This document shows, piece after piece, positions 9,560 to 16,866 of a stretch of 38,771 nt of DNA; within the stretch, counting starts at the first letter, position 1; every line of letters begins with the position of its first letter. The stretch is taken from contig CAMDBX010000031.1 in NCBI GenBank assembly GCA_945889445.1, positions 1 through 38,771 on the forward strand, in the 5' to 3' direction. The DNA comes from Rhizobium sp. Q54 (GTDB taxonomy: Bacteria; Pseudomonadota; Alphaproteobacteria; Rhizobiales; Aestuariivirgaceae). The translations under genes were made by a program, and so were the position numbers. Under the pieces are notes generated by a model. That model did no database searches. It saw nothing but the letters and a program-made list of their open reading frames with translations, and had not been told where the DNA came from.

Positions 9560-10260
9560 AGATCCAGGGCGTCCTCTTCGACAAGGACGGCACGCTGATC
9601 GAGGTCAACGCGACCTGGGTGCCGATCTATCGTGAAATCCTCAAGGAGCTCTGCGCCACCGACGATGCCGGCGCGGAAGCGCTGATGCAGAGGGCAGGGT
9701 ATGATCCTGCCAAGGGCAAGTTCGCCGCCGGTTCCCTTCTGGCGGGCGGCACCACGCGCCAGATCGCCGCGTCTTTCTGGCCGGACCTGAAGGGCGAGGC
9801 CTTCGAGGCGCGGGTCCACCACATGGACCACGGCTACACCTATCTCGTGCGTGACAAGCTCACGCCGCTCATGCCTCTGGAGCCGCTGCTGATCGAGCTT
9901 CGCGGCATGGGCCTCAAGCTCGGCGTCGCCACCAACGACAGCCACGTCTCGGCCAAAGCCCACATGGCGCATGTCGGCGTCATCGATCACTTCGATGACA
10001 TCATCGCGGCCGATACCGTTGCCGTGCCGAAGCCGTCGGGCAACATGATCGCCAAATTCGCCGAGATCACCGGGCTTCCCGCTGCATCGCTCGCCATGGT
10101 CGGCGACAATCACCACGACATGGAAGAGGCGCGCGCCGGTGGCGCGGGGCTTGCCATCGCGGTGCTCTCCGGCAATGCCGCGCGTGAGGACATCGCGCAT
10201 CTCGCCGACTACACCATCGAGAGCGTGGCGGATCTGCCCGCCCTGCTGCGGAGCCTTTGA
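9556..10260 (+). CDS. HAD-family hydrolase (phosphoglycolate phosphatase-like)
   Basis: A 234-aa haloacid dehalogenase-type phosphatase. All four motifs are visible: DKDGT (motif I, nucleophile and acid/base Asp), GVATNDS (motif II), the Lys in VPKPSGN (motif III) and GDNHHDMEEARAGG (motif IV). A helical cap lies between motifs I and II. ATG 9556 overlaps the nitroreductase stop; an in-frame GTG at 9544 is an alternative. It is the middle gene of an overlapping operon with the flavin reductase. Substrate cannot be read from sequence; a phosphate-monoester clean-up role is typical. Confidence 0.87.
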   Translation: MKIQGVLFDKDGTLIEVNATWVPIYREILKELCATDDAGAEALMQRAGYDPAKGKFAAGSLLAGGTTRQIAASFWPDLKGEAFEARVHHMDHGYTYLVRDKLTPLMPLEPLLIELRGMGLKLGVATNDSHVSAKAHMAHVGVIDHFDDIIAADTVAVPKPSGNMIAKFAEITGLPAASLAMVGDNHHDMEEARAGGAGLAIAVLSGNAAREDIAHLADYTIESVADLPALLRSL

Positions 10261-10850
10261 TGTTCTATGACGCGGTGAAGAACGACCACGGCCTTGCGGT
10301 CGACCCGTTCAAGGCCATCGTGGCGCCGCGTCCCATCGGCTGGGTGTCGACGCTGTCGCCCGAAGGCGTGGCCAACCTCGCCCCCTACAGCTACTTCAAC
10401 GCCTTCTCGCAGTCGCCGCACTACGTGGCTTTCGGCAGCGGTGCGGGCAAGGATTCGATGCGCAACATCGAGGCGACGGGCGAGTTCACCGTCAGCCTCG
10501 CCACATTTGCCCTGCGCGAGCAGATGAACGCGTCTTCCGCCCATGTCTCGGCGGACGAGTTCGAACTGGCCGGTCTCACCAAGGCGCCCTGCCAGATGGT
10601 ACGGCCGCCACGGGTCGCGGAAAGCCCGGCAGCACTCGAGTGCTGCCTGCACCGCATCGTGTCGCTTCCCGATGATGACGGCCAGGTCGAGAATTTCATG
10701 ATCATCGGCCGCGTGCTGGGCATCCACATCGATGACCGCTTCATCCAGGAGGGTCGGGTGGACACGGCGGGGATGCAGCCCATCGCCAGGCTGGGCTACA
10801 GCGAGTACGCCACCGTCACCGAGGTCTGGCGCATGCGCCGCCCTGACTAG
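10260..10850 (+). CDS. Flavin reductase-like FMN-binding protein
   Basis: A 196-aa protein of the flavin reductase-like domain family. The APRPIGWVSTLSPEGVANLAPYSYF segment (about 24-48) is the characteristic FMN-binding start of this fold; later comes EFTVSLAT. Members either reduce free flavin with NAD(P)H or act as FMN-containing oxidoreductases. The start ATG 10260 overlaps the HAD stop (TGATG), so it closes the three-gene operon. It could feed reduced flavin to the nitroreductase or monooxygenase nearby, but no sequence feature proves that. Confidence 0.87.
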   Translation: MFYDAVKNDHGLAVDPFKAIVAPRPIGWVSTLSPEGVANLAPYSYFNAFSQSPHYVAFGSGAGKDSMRNIEATGEFTVSLATFALREQMNASSAHVSADEFELAGLTKAPCQMVRPPRVAESPAALECCLHRIVSLPDDDGQVENFMIIGRVLGIHIDDRFIQEGRVDTAGMQPIARLGYSEYATVTEVWRMRRPD

Positions 10851-10908
10851 CCGGCCGCGACTCAGCGGCGCCGCGTCTTGCGTGAGATTACCGCCGCATT
10901 TCGGCCAT

Positions 10909-10985
10909 TGTGGAAAACGCTGCGCATAAGCCCGGTTAGTCATTGTGGATCAACCGTTTACAGCCTGTGGAAAAGCTGTGGATAA
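10909..10985 (+). promoter_or_regulatory. Cluster of four DnaA-box-like 9-mers (origin-like)
   Basis: Four same-orientation 9-mers: TGTGGAAAA (10909-10917), TGTGGATCA (10944-10952), TGTGGAAAA (10966-10974) and TGTGGATAA (10977-10985). The last is the exact complement of the DnaA box TTATCCACA; the others differ by one base. Start spacings are 35, 22 and 11 bp, roughly whole helical turns. A perfect CtrA-type site follows at 10991. DnaA plus CtrA sites together are typical of alphaproteobacterial origins and of some cell-cycle promoters. The usual origin neighbours (hemE, parAB, dnaA) are absent, so an origin is only a hypothesis. Confidence 0.5.
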
Positions 10986-10990
10986 CTCCA

Positions 10991-11006
10991 TTAACCCCTC
11001 GTTAAC
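10991..11006. promoter_or_regulatory. CtrA-type binding site TTAA-N7-TTAAC
   Basis: TTAACCCCTCGTTAAC is an exact match to the full CtrA consensus, 6 bp after the last DnaA-like box and 76 bp before the receiver-domain gene. A GAGTC (a GANTC site, the CcrM methylation target) lies at 11062-11066 in the same gap. It suggests cell-cycle control of the downstream gene or origin. Confidence 0.6.
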
Positions 11007-11081
11007 CAGCGCGGCGCAGGTTTTCTCCTCACGGGCGGCGGCGGTTGAGCTCCGTTTGGGGGAGTCGAAAGGTTTGTGGAC

Positions 11082-11450
11082 ATGACCATGTGTCTGCTCA
11101 TTGATGAAGAGGGCAGGGGTCGCAGCCATCTCGGTGAGATGCTGTCCGGGCTCGGCCTCGAGACGTCCCTGACGAGCGGCGCTGATGAAGCGGTGCGCTT
11201 CTGCAACGACAATGCGCCGGACGTGGTCATGCTTTCGGCCCGCGCCAATGGCGGCGCACCGAAGGATTTCGTCAAGCGACTGCGCATGGCGGCGCGCGGC
11301 AAGCCGCCGGTTGTCTTCCTCTATGCCGAGACGCCGGACACTGAAATGTTTGGCCAGTCCATTCTCGAGGGTGCGGCCGACGTTCTGATGATGCCGCTCG
11401 ACCGTGACCTTCTGCACTTCAAACTCCGCCAGGCGGGCATCGTCGTCTGA
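11082..11450 (+). CDS. Degenerate CheY-like receiver domain protein
   Basis: A stand-alone 122-aa receiver-like protein. The acidic pocket is partly kept (LLIDEE, residues 6-10), but the phospho-acceptor Asp is Ser52 (PDVVMLSARANGG), the conserved Thr/Ser position is Tyr81 (VVFLYAE), and the conserved Lys is Met (ADVLMMPLD). Normal phosphorylation therefore looks impossible. It may act through constitutive protein contacts. ATG 11082 is chosen because the GAAAGG at 11067-11072 is then 9 nt away; GTG 11076 is an in-frame alternative. The DnaA/CtrA site cluster lies immediately upstream. Confidence 0.75.
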   Translation: MTMCLLIDEEGRGRSHLGEMLSGLGLETSLTSGADEAVRFCNDNAPDVVMLSARANGGAPKDFVKRLRMAARGKPPVVFLYAETPDTEMFGQSILEGAADVLMMPLDRDLLHFKLRQAGIVV

Positions 11451-11482
11451 ACCCCGCCGCAGTGGCCTGAGAGAGGCGAGAC

Positions 11483-12700
11483 ATGAACAACGCCTCCCTC
11501 TGGGTCCTCCTCGCCAGCGTCGGCATGCTGTGCCTGGGCCACGGCCTCAATGGCTCGCTGGTGTCGCTCTCCGCTGACGAGGCCGCGTTCTCCACCTCCA
11601 CCACCGGCGTTGTCATGGCTGGCTATTCGGCGGGCATGCTGCTGTCCACCTTTGCGGCACCGCGCCTGGTGAAGAGTGTCGGCCATGTGCGCACCTTCGC
11701 CGGGCTGGCCTCCATCGTGTCGACGGCGGTGCTGTTGTTTCCGCTGTGGGTGAACCCGGTCTTCTGGTTCGTGCTGCGCATCGTCACCGGCCTGTGCGTT
11801 TCGGGCATGTTCATCGTGTGCGAAAGCTGGCTCAATTCGGCCTCGAACAACCGCAACCGCGGCCAGATGCTGTCGCTCTACATGATCGTCACCTATGGCG
11901 CGCTCGGGCTGGGGCAGCTGCTGCTCAACGTGGCTGACACCTCGGGCTTCGTGCGCTTCATCGTGGTGTCGGTGCTGCTTTCCATGTCGCTCGTGCCGCT
12001 CATCCTGGTCCCGTCGGAGCAGCCAAACGTCGAGGGTGCGAAAAGCGTGAAGATCGTGGACATCTGGCGCGCCTCGCCGCTCGCGGTGGTGGGCGTCATC
12101 GCCTGCGGCCTCGGGCAGAGCGCATTCTTCGCGCTGGGCGTCATTTTCGGTCTGGCCAAGGGCCTGCCGCTGGTCTGGGTGTCGATCATGATGGCGCTGC
12201 CGCCCTTCGGTGTCATCCTCTCGCAGTATCCCATCGGCTGGGTGTCGGACCGCATTGACCGCCGCACCATCATCCTGCTGCTCGCCGTCGCCTCGTCTTT
12301 GATTGCCACCATCATCCTGGCGGGTGGGTATTACGTCACCTGGTTCATGCTGATCGCCCTGATGACGATGTTCGGAATCGTCTCGCTGCCGATCTATTCG
12401 CTGGTCATCGCCCACGCCAACGACCACCTCCGCAAGGAGCAGGTGCTGGGTGCCTCGGCCAAGCTAGTGCTGCTCTACGGCGCGGGCTCGATCGTCGGCC
12501 CTATTCTCGCCGGCTACCTGATGAGCGACATCGGCCGCGACGGCTTCCTGATCTACATGATCGCCGTCCACGGACTGCTCGGTGCCTTTGCCGCCTGGCG
12601 CTACTGGCGCCGCCCGGACCACGCCAAGGCCCATGGCCGCGACGTGATGTCGGTCAGCCCGGTCTCGACCCCGGCAAACGTTCCCCTGCTGCAGGACTGA
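11483..12700 (+). CDS. MFS transporter
   Basis: A 405-aa inner-membrane permease with about twelve hydrophobic segments in the two-times-six MFS arrangement. The first bundle runs to about 170 (including FWFVLRIVTGLCVSGMFIVC); a cytoplasmic linker with PSEQPNVEGAKSVKIVD follows at about 177-193; the second bundle contains the DRIDRRTI loop typical of MFS proteins (about 254-261). The short acidic/proline tail is cytoplasmic. GAGAGGCGAG precedes the ATG. It resembles the YcaD-like group. Substrate unknown; it could be an efflux pump. Confidence 0.85.
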   Translation: MNNASLWVLLASVGMLCLGHGLNGSLVSLSADEAAFSTSTTGVVMAGYSAGMLLSTFAAPRLVKSVGHVRTFAGLASIVSTAVLLFPLWVNPVFWFVLRIVTGLCVSGMFIVCESWLNSASNNRNRGQMLSLYMIVTYGALGLGQLLLNVADTSGFVRFIVVSVLLSMSLVPLILVPSEQPNVEGAKSVKIVDIWRASPLAVVGVIACGLGQSAFFALGVIFGLAKGLPLVWVSIMMALPPFGVILSQYPIGWVSDRIDRRTIILLLAVASSLIATIILAGGYYVTWFMLIALMTMFGIVSLPIYSLVIAHANDHLRKEQVLGASAKLVLLYGAGSIVGPILAGYLMSDIGRDGFLIYMIAVHGLLGAFAAWRYWRRPDHAKAHGRDVMSVSPVSTPANVPLLQD

Positions 12701-12841
12701 GGCTGCCTCAGGCCTTCTCCGGGCCTCAGGCTCGCGGAAATTGGCTGGCCGGATGAGAGACCGGCACACGCTCCGGTCGGTATGATGAACCAAAAATTAA
12801 ACCTCCGCTGCCATCCTCACGCTACGGAGACTCACAGCACC

Positions 12842-14014
12842 ATGCACCACGGCGACAAGCAGGAACCCACCTTCGGCCTCGATATCCAGGTCTTCATGGA
12901 CGTCATCGCCTGCGGCGATGCCGCGCGCCGCACCAGTCTCGCCCTGCAGATCGCCCGCTTCCTGGCCGATCAGGCGACGCCTGCGGGTGAGCGCGAACAG
13001 GTGCTGCCCACCGCCCGCCGCCTCGCCGCCGATCCTGACATCGCAGTTCGCCGCGCCTTCGCCGAGACGCTCCAGTCACTCGAAACCCTCGACGCTGACC
13101 TGCTCTTCACCATCGTCTCTGATGAGGATGAGGTGGCGCTTCCCTTCCTTGCCGCAACATCCGCCCTCGATTCGCTCCGCACGCTGGCGGTGCTGCGCGC
13201 CGGGGGCGGGGCCCGGCAGGCGGTCATCGCGTCGCGGCCGAACCTGTCGGACGAGGTGATCGAGGCCATCACGCAGGAGATGCCGCTCGCCGTCAACGCG
13301 CTGCTGCTCGAGAATACCGAGGCGCGGCTCGGACCGCCCCACTACCGCACCATCTACCAGCGCTTCGGCACCGAACGCGAAATGCTGGAGCGCCTGCTGG
13401 CAAGGCCCGGCCTGCCGCCGGTCATCCGCATCGCGCAGGCGCGCCGCGCCGCCGCCAACCTCCATGAGTTGCTTGCCGAGCGGTCATGGCTTGCGCCGTC
13501 CAAGGCCGTCGAACTGGTGGTGGATGCGGAGGAGACCGCCACGCTGGAAATCCTCGGCTGCGCCACGCCGTTCGACCTCCCGCCGGCTGTTGCCTTCCTC
13601 ATCGACAATGATCTGCTGACGCCGTCGCTCATCGTTCACGCTGCTTGCATGGGCAACATGAATGTCGTGGCAGAGTGTCTCGCCGGCCTCTCCGGCCAGC
13701 CGTTGCGCCGGGTTGAGGAACAGATGTACCGGCACGGCCGGTTCAAGTCGCTGCATGCGCGTTGCGACCTGCCGCAGGCCTGCTTCTGGGCGCTGCAGGC
13801 CGCCTGCGATGTCGCCGCCGAAGCGCGCGAGGATGGTCTCGATCTTCACCCCGATGAATTCGGCGCGCGCCTCATCGAGCAACTGCTGACGCGCTATGAA
13901 GCCATGCCGCCGGTCGAGCAGCCCCGCGCCCTCGATCTCATCAGCCGCTTCGCGACGGAGAAGGCCAGGCACCTCGCCACCATGCTCAGGGCAGACCTGC
14001 ATCAAGCGGCGTGA
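12842..14014 (+). CDS. DUF2336 domain protein with HEAT-like helical repeats
   Basis: A 390-aa all-helical cytoplasmic protein. Repeats such as DPDIAVRRAFAETLQSL and PNLSDEVIEAITQEM resemble HEAT units; the C-terminal half, with the CDLPQACFWALQAACDVA region, fits DUF2336, a family frequent in alphaproteobacteria and of unknown role. An ATG at 12782 would add 20 residues, but that leader is AT-rich with unlike codon use, so ATG 12842 (GGAG about 12 nt upstream) is preferred with modest certainty. It is probably a scaffold for protein contacts. Confidence 0.75.
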   Translation: MHHGDKQEPTFGLDIQVFMDVIACGDAARRTSLALQIARFLADQATPAGEREQVLPTARRLAADPDIAVRRAFAETLQSLETLDADLLFTIVSDEDEVALPFLAATSALDSLRTLAVLRAGGGARQAVIASRPNLSDEVIEAITQEMPLAVNALLLENTEARLGPPHYRTIYQRFGTEREMLERLLARPGLPPVIRIAQARRAAANLHELLAERSWLAPSKAVELVVDAEETATLEILGCATPFDLPPAVAFLIDNDLLTPSLIVHAACMGNMNVVAECLAGLSGQPLRRVEEQMYRHGRFKSLHARCDLPQACFWALQAACDVAAEAREDGLDLHPDEFGARLIEQLLTRYEAMPPVEQPRALDLISRFATEKARHLATMLRADLHQAA

Positions 14015-14108
14015 GAGCGTTCTTTCTGATTGCCCATGACAGGGCAGAGAGAGTTTCACCTTGCTCCGGCTGGACCGGGGCATCTCTTCCGCTGGCGAGA
14101 AAGGAAGA

Positions 14109-14129
14109 CGCCCGGGTCAGGCCCGGGCG
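14109..14129. terminator. GC-rich hairpin between convergent DUF2336 and nadK
   Basis: An 8-bp perfect stem (14109-14116 with 14122-14129, CGCCCGGG/CCCGGGCG) with a 5-nt loop, in the 150-nt convergent gap. GAGGTGACG follows, resembling the outer end of the composite repeats at 3370 and 5886. There is no T-run, so it may be a repeat rather than an intrinsic terminator. Confidence 0.45.
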
Positions 14130-14164
14130 AGGTGACGTTTCAAGAATGGTCTGCCAGGCTTTGC

Positions 14165-14932
14165 TCAGAACCTGAACTGCTCCCTCAGCACCCGTTCTGC
14201 CAGGCTGTGGCCGGGGTCGAACAGGATGCGCGCGGCGTGCGCGGTGTCCTGGGCAATTTCCACCTGCCGCACGTGGCGCACTTCCACGTGGTCGGCCACG
14301 GCGGCCACCGGGCGCTTTTCGCCTTCCAGGATGGTGATCGTCACCTTGGCGGCAGAGGGCAGGATGGCGCCCCTCCAGCCGCGCGGGCGGAAGGCGCTGA
14401 TCGGGGTGAGTGCAAGGAGGTCCGAGTTGATCGGCAGAATCGGTCCGTGGGCGGACAGGTTGTAGGCTGTGCTTCCCGCCGGCGTTGCCACCAGCACGCC
14501 GTCGCAGGTCAACTCGTCCAGCCGCGGCCTGTCGTCGATGGCGATCATCAGCTTCGCCGCCTGGTGGCGCTGGCGGAGAAGGGAGACTTCGTTGAAGGCG
14601 ATGGCACGGTGCGTCTTGCCGGTCTCGTCCACCGCCGTCATGGCGAGCGGGTGGATGGTGGTGAGCTCCGCCGCCGCCAGCCGCTCCGGCAGTCCGTCGG
14701 CTTCATAGTCGTTCATCAGGAAGCCCACCGTGCCCCGGTTCATGCCGTAGATCGGAATGCCGGTGGAGACGAAGCGGTGCAGCGCCTGCAGCATCAAGCC
14801 GTCGCCGCCCAGCGCCACCACGCAGTCGGCCTTGTCCGGGTCGGCATTGCCGTGCCGCGCGGTCAGGGTCTGGGCGGCTTCGCGGGCTTCTGGCGAATCC
14901 GACGCGAGGAAGGCGATCGAGCGGAAGGTCAT
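14165..14932 (-). CDS. nadK: NAD kinase
   Basis: Phosphorylates NAD to NADP with ATP or polyphosphate in the cytoplasm. The 255-aa length suits the short alphaproteobacterial form. Motifs: GGDG at 42-45 (phosphate binding), [19 protein letters not shown], and [15 protein letters not shown] (NAD binding). It is transcribed away from the DUF1636-cobU pair; the 95-nt gap must hold both promoters. It is essential in most bacteria. Confidence 0.95.
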   Translation of the reverse strand: MTFRSIAFLASDSPEAREAAQTLTARHGNADPDKADCVVALGGDGLMLQALHRFVSTGIPIYGMNRGTVGFLMNDYEADGLPERLAAAELTTIHPLAMTAVDETGKTHRAIAFNEVSLLRQRHQAAKLMIAIDDRPRLDELTCDGVLVATPAGSTAYNLSAHGPILPINSDLLALTPISAFRPRGWRGAILPSAAKVTITILEGEKRPVAAVADHVEVRHVRQVEIAQDTAHAARILFDPGHSLAERVLREQFRF

Positions 14933-14961
14933 GCCGGTTTCGTCGCCCCATGTTCATCGCG

Positions 14962-14988
14962 TTGACAGGTCAGTTGATTGCCTACATT
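14962..14988 (+). promoter_or_regulatory. Possible promoter for the DUF1636-cobU pair
   Basis: Perfect -35 TTGACA at 14962-14967. The best -10 is TACATT at 14983-14988 with a short 15-bp spacer. It is the only promoter-like sequence in the nadK/DUF1636 divergent gap. No cobalamin riboswitch conserved core was found between here and the start codon. Confidence 0.3.
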
Positions 14989-15027
14989 GAAGGCCCGTCC
15001 CTTGGCAACCCTGAGAAAACCTTACCA

Positions 15028-15399
15028 ATGCGCGATATCGTCATGTGCTCGACCTGCAAGTTCTCGGCAACCGAGAAGCTGGCCCCCGATGGCCGCACCG
15101 GCGGCGAGACGCTGATCGCCCACATGGCGGACGCCATCGCCGCCCGTGGCATCGATCTGCCGGTGGTTTCCCAGGCCTGTCTGTGGAACTGCACGAAGCA
15201 TTGCAGCGTGGTCCTGCGCGACCACGACCGTTTCACCTATTTCACCGGCAACCATGAGCCGAGCCGCGAACAGGCCGAAGCCATCCTCGACTGGTTTGCC
15301 CTCCATGGGCAGTCCGAATCCGGCGAAGTGCCCTTCCGCCAGTGGCCGGACCGCATGCGCGGTCATTTCGTCGCCCGCATCCCCCGGGCCCCGGCATGA
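15028..15399 (+). CDS. DUF1636 metal-binding-like protein
   Basis: A 123-aa Cys-rich cytoplasmic protein matching DUF1636, a family often encoded within cobalamin clusters. CSTC (7-10) and CLWNCTKHC form a probable metal site, with a ferredoxin-like layout. ATG 15028 is chosen over an in-frame ATG at 14950 because the CxxC unit then lies right at the N-terminus, as in the family. The stop overlaps the cobU start (ATGA). The link to cobU suggests a role in cobalt or cobalamin handling; there is no direct evidence. Confidence 0.8.
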   Translation: MRDIVMCSTCKFSATEKLAPDGRTGGETLIAHMADAIAARGIDLPVVSQACLWNCTKHCSVVLRDHDRFTYFTGNHEPSREQAEAILDWFALHGQSESGEVPFRQWPDRMRGHFVARIPRAPA

Positions 15400-15899
15400 G
15401 CAGGCTCACCCTCGTCCTCGGCGGCGCTCGCTCGGGTAAAAGCCGTTTTGCCGAAAACCTTGCCCGCCAGCACGGCGGCCTCCGCACCTACATCGCCACG
15501 GCGGAAGCCTTCGACGACGAGATGCGCCAGCGCATCGCGAAGCACCGCGAGCAGCGGGCAGGCGATGGCTGGGTCACTATTGAGTCGACACTTGATCCCG
15601 CCTCGGTGCTCCCCCGCGATGGCCTGGTGCTGCTCGACTGTGTCACCGTCTGGCTCGGAAACCTGATGCACCATGGGCGCGACCTTCGCGCCGAGGTGGC
15701 TAAACTTTGTGCAGCGCTTGAGGTCTGCCCTGCAGAGGTCATCCTCGTCTCCAACGAGGTCGGCCTCTCCATCGTGCCGGAGAATGCCATGGCCCGCCGC
15801 TTTCGTGACGAGCAGGGCCTCGCAAATCAGTCATTGGCCGAGATTGCTGACAACGTTTACTTCATCGCCGCAGGGTTGCCACTCAAGCTCAAGGGTTGA
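15396..15899 (+). CDS. cobU: Adenosylcobinamide kinase / adenosylcobinamide-phosphate guanylyltransferase
   Basis: A bifunctional enzyme of the nucleotide-loop assembly branch of B12 synthesis: it phosphorylates adenosylcobinamide and then attaches GMP. The 167-aa product has the P-loop GGARSGKS at 9-16, the EQRAGDGWVTIE segment, and LLDCVTVWLGNLM, all typical of CobU/CobP. The start overlaps the DUF1636 stop by 4 nt. Its 3' end overlaps the 3' end of the convergent cobD by 11 nt. It is called cobP in aerobic-pathway naming. Confidence 0.94.
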   Translation: MSRLTLVLGGARSGKSRFAENLARQHGGLRTYIATAEAFDDEMRQRIAKHREQRAGDGWVTIESTLDPASVLPRDGLVLLDCVTVWLGNLMHHGRDLRAEVAKLCAALEVCPAEVILVSNEVGLSIVPENAMARRFRDEQGLANQSLAEIADNVYFIAAGLPLKLKG

Positions 15900-16866
15900 T
15901 CTCTACGGCGGCAACCAAAAACGCAACCAGAAGCAACCCAAAATACATCAGCCACATCGCGCGAGACAACACGCGCAAGCCACGCTGGATGTCATCACGG
16001 GTGATGCTGTCGCGCCCGTCGCCCATGTAGGGCAGGTCGACCATTTCGCCATTGTAGCTCCGCGGGCCGCCGAAGCGCAGCCCCAGCGCCGCTGCCATCG
16101 CGGCCTCCGGCCAGCCCGCATTGGGCGACTGGTGCCTGGGCGCATCCCGCCGCATCACCTTGACGATGTCCTTGAACCTGGAGGGCTCTGCGGCGGCAAA
16201 AAGATAGCCGGTGAGCCTGGACGCGGGCAGGTTCACGACGTCGTCCAGCCGCGCCGCTGCCCAGCCAAACCACTGATATTTCTCGTTTCTGTGCCCGATC
16301 ATCGAGTCGGCGGTGTTGATCGCCTTGTACATGGCAATGCCCGGAAGCCCGAGCAGGGCATACCACAGCACCGGTGCCACGATGCCGTCCGAGGCGTTTT
16401 CCGCCAGGCTTTCCAGCGCCGCCTTTGATACGCCGGCTTCATCCAACTGCGCGGGATCACGGCCCACGATCATGCTCACCTTCTGCCGTCCCTCGGCCAG
16501 TGATCGGCCAAGCCCGTCATAGACGGCAACTACATGATCTTTCAGGCTTTTTTGCGCAATCAGCGTGGTCGCGAGCAGCGCTTCCGCCAGCCAGCCGAAC
16601 GGCCAGTGGGTGAGGAACCGTGACAGGTAGTAGGTTGGGATGAAGACCGCCGCCAGCAGGATGACCACGGCTACGGCTCCGCGCAAGCGCCCTTCCTGGG
16701 CCGAAACACCCTGCAAATTCAATTTCTTGTCGAGCCAGTCGATGAGCTTTCCGATCCACACCACGGGGTGGCTGATGCGGTCGAACAGTGGCTGCGGGTA
16801 GCCCGCGAACCGCTCGATCAGCAGCGCCCAGGCGGCACGTCCAAACACCAGCACCGGCCAGTCCAT
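15889..16866 (-). CDS. cobD: Adenosylcobinamide-phosphate synthase (CobD/CbiB)
   Basis: An integral membrane enzyme that joins the aminopropanol arm to adenosylcobyric acid. The 325-aa product has several membrane segments (for example AVAVVILLAAVFI at about 65-77 and the C-terminal LMYFGLLLVAFLVAA). Conserved family stretches: HPVVWIGKLI, SLAENASDGIVAPVLWYALLGLPG, and YKAINTADSMIGHRNEKY. ATG 16866 overlaps the cobQ stop (TGATG); GTG 16869 is an alternative. It is the last gene of the cobA-cobB-cobQ-cobD operon. Confidence 0.94.
   Translation of the reverse strand: MDWPVLVFGRAAWALLIERFAGYPQPLFDRISHPVVWIGKLIDWLDKKLNLQGVSAQEGRLRGAVAVVILLAAVFIPTYYLSRFLTHWPFGWLAEALLATTLIAQKSLKDHVVAVYDGLGRSLAEGRQKVSMIVGRDPAQLDEAGVSKAALESLAENASDGIVAPVLWYALLGLPGIAMYKAINTADSMIGHRNEKYQWFGWAAARLDDVVNLPASRLTGYLFAAAEPSRFKDIVKVMRRDAPRHQSPNAGWPEAAMAAALGLRFGGPRSYNGEMVDLPYMGDGRDSITRDDIQRGLRVLSRAMWLMYFGLLLVAFLVAAVEINP

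Noticed and set aside
12701-12781. Terminator after the MFS gene
   Set aside because: CTGAGG-CTG-CCTCAG gives only a 6-bp stem with no T-run; too weak to call.
14933-15027. Cobalamin riboswitch before DUF1636-cobU
   Set aside because: The gap is only 95 nt and lacks the conserved B12-box and GCCACTG-type core; too short for the full aptamer plus promoters.
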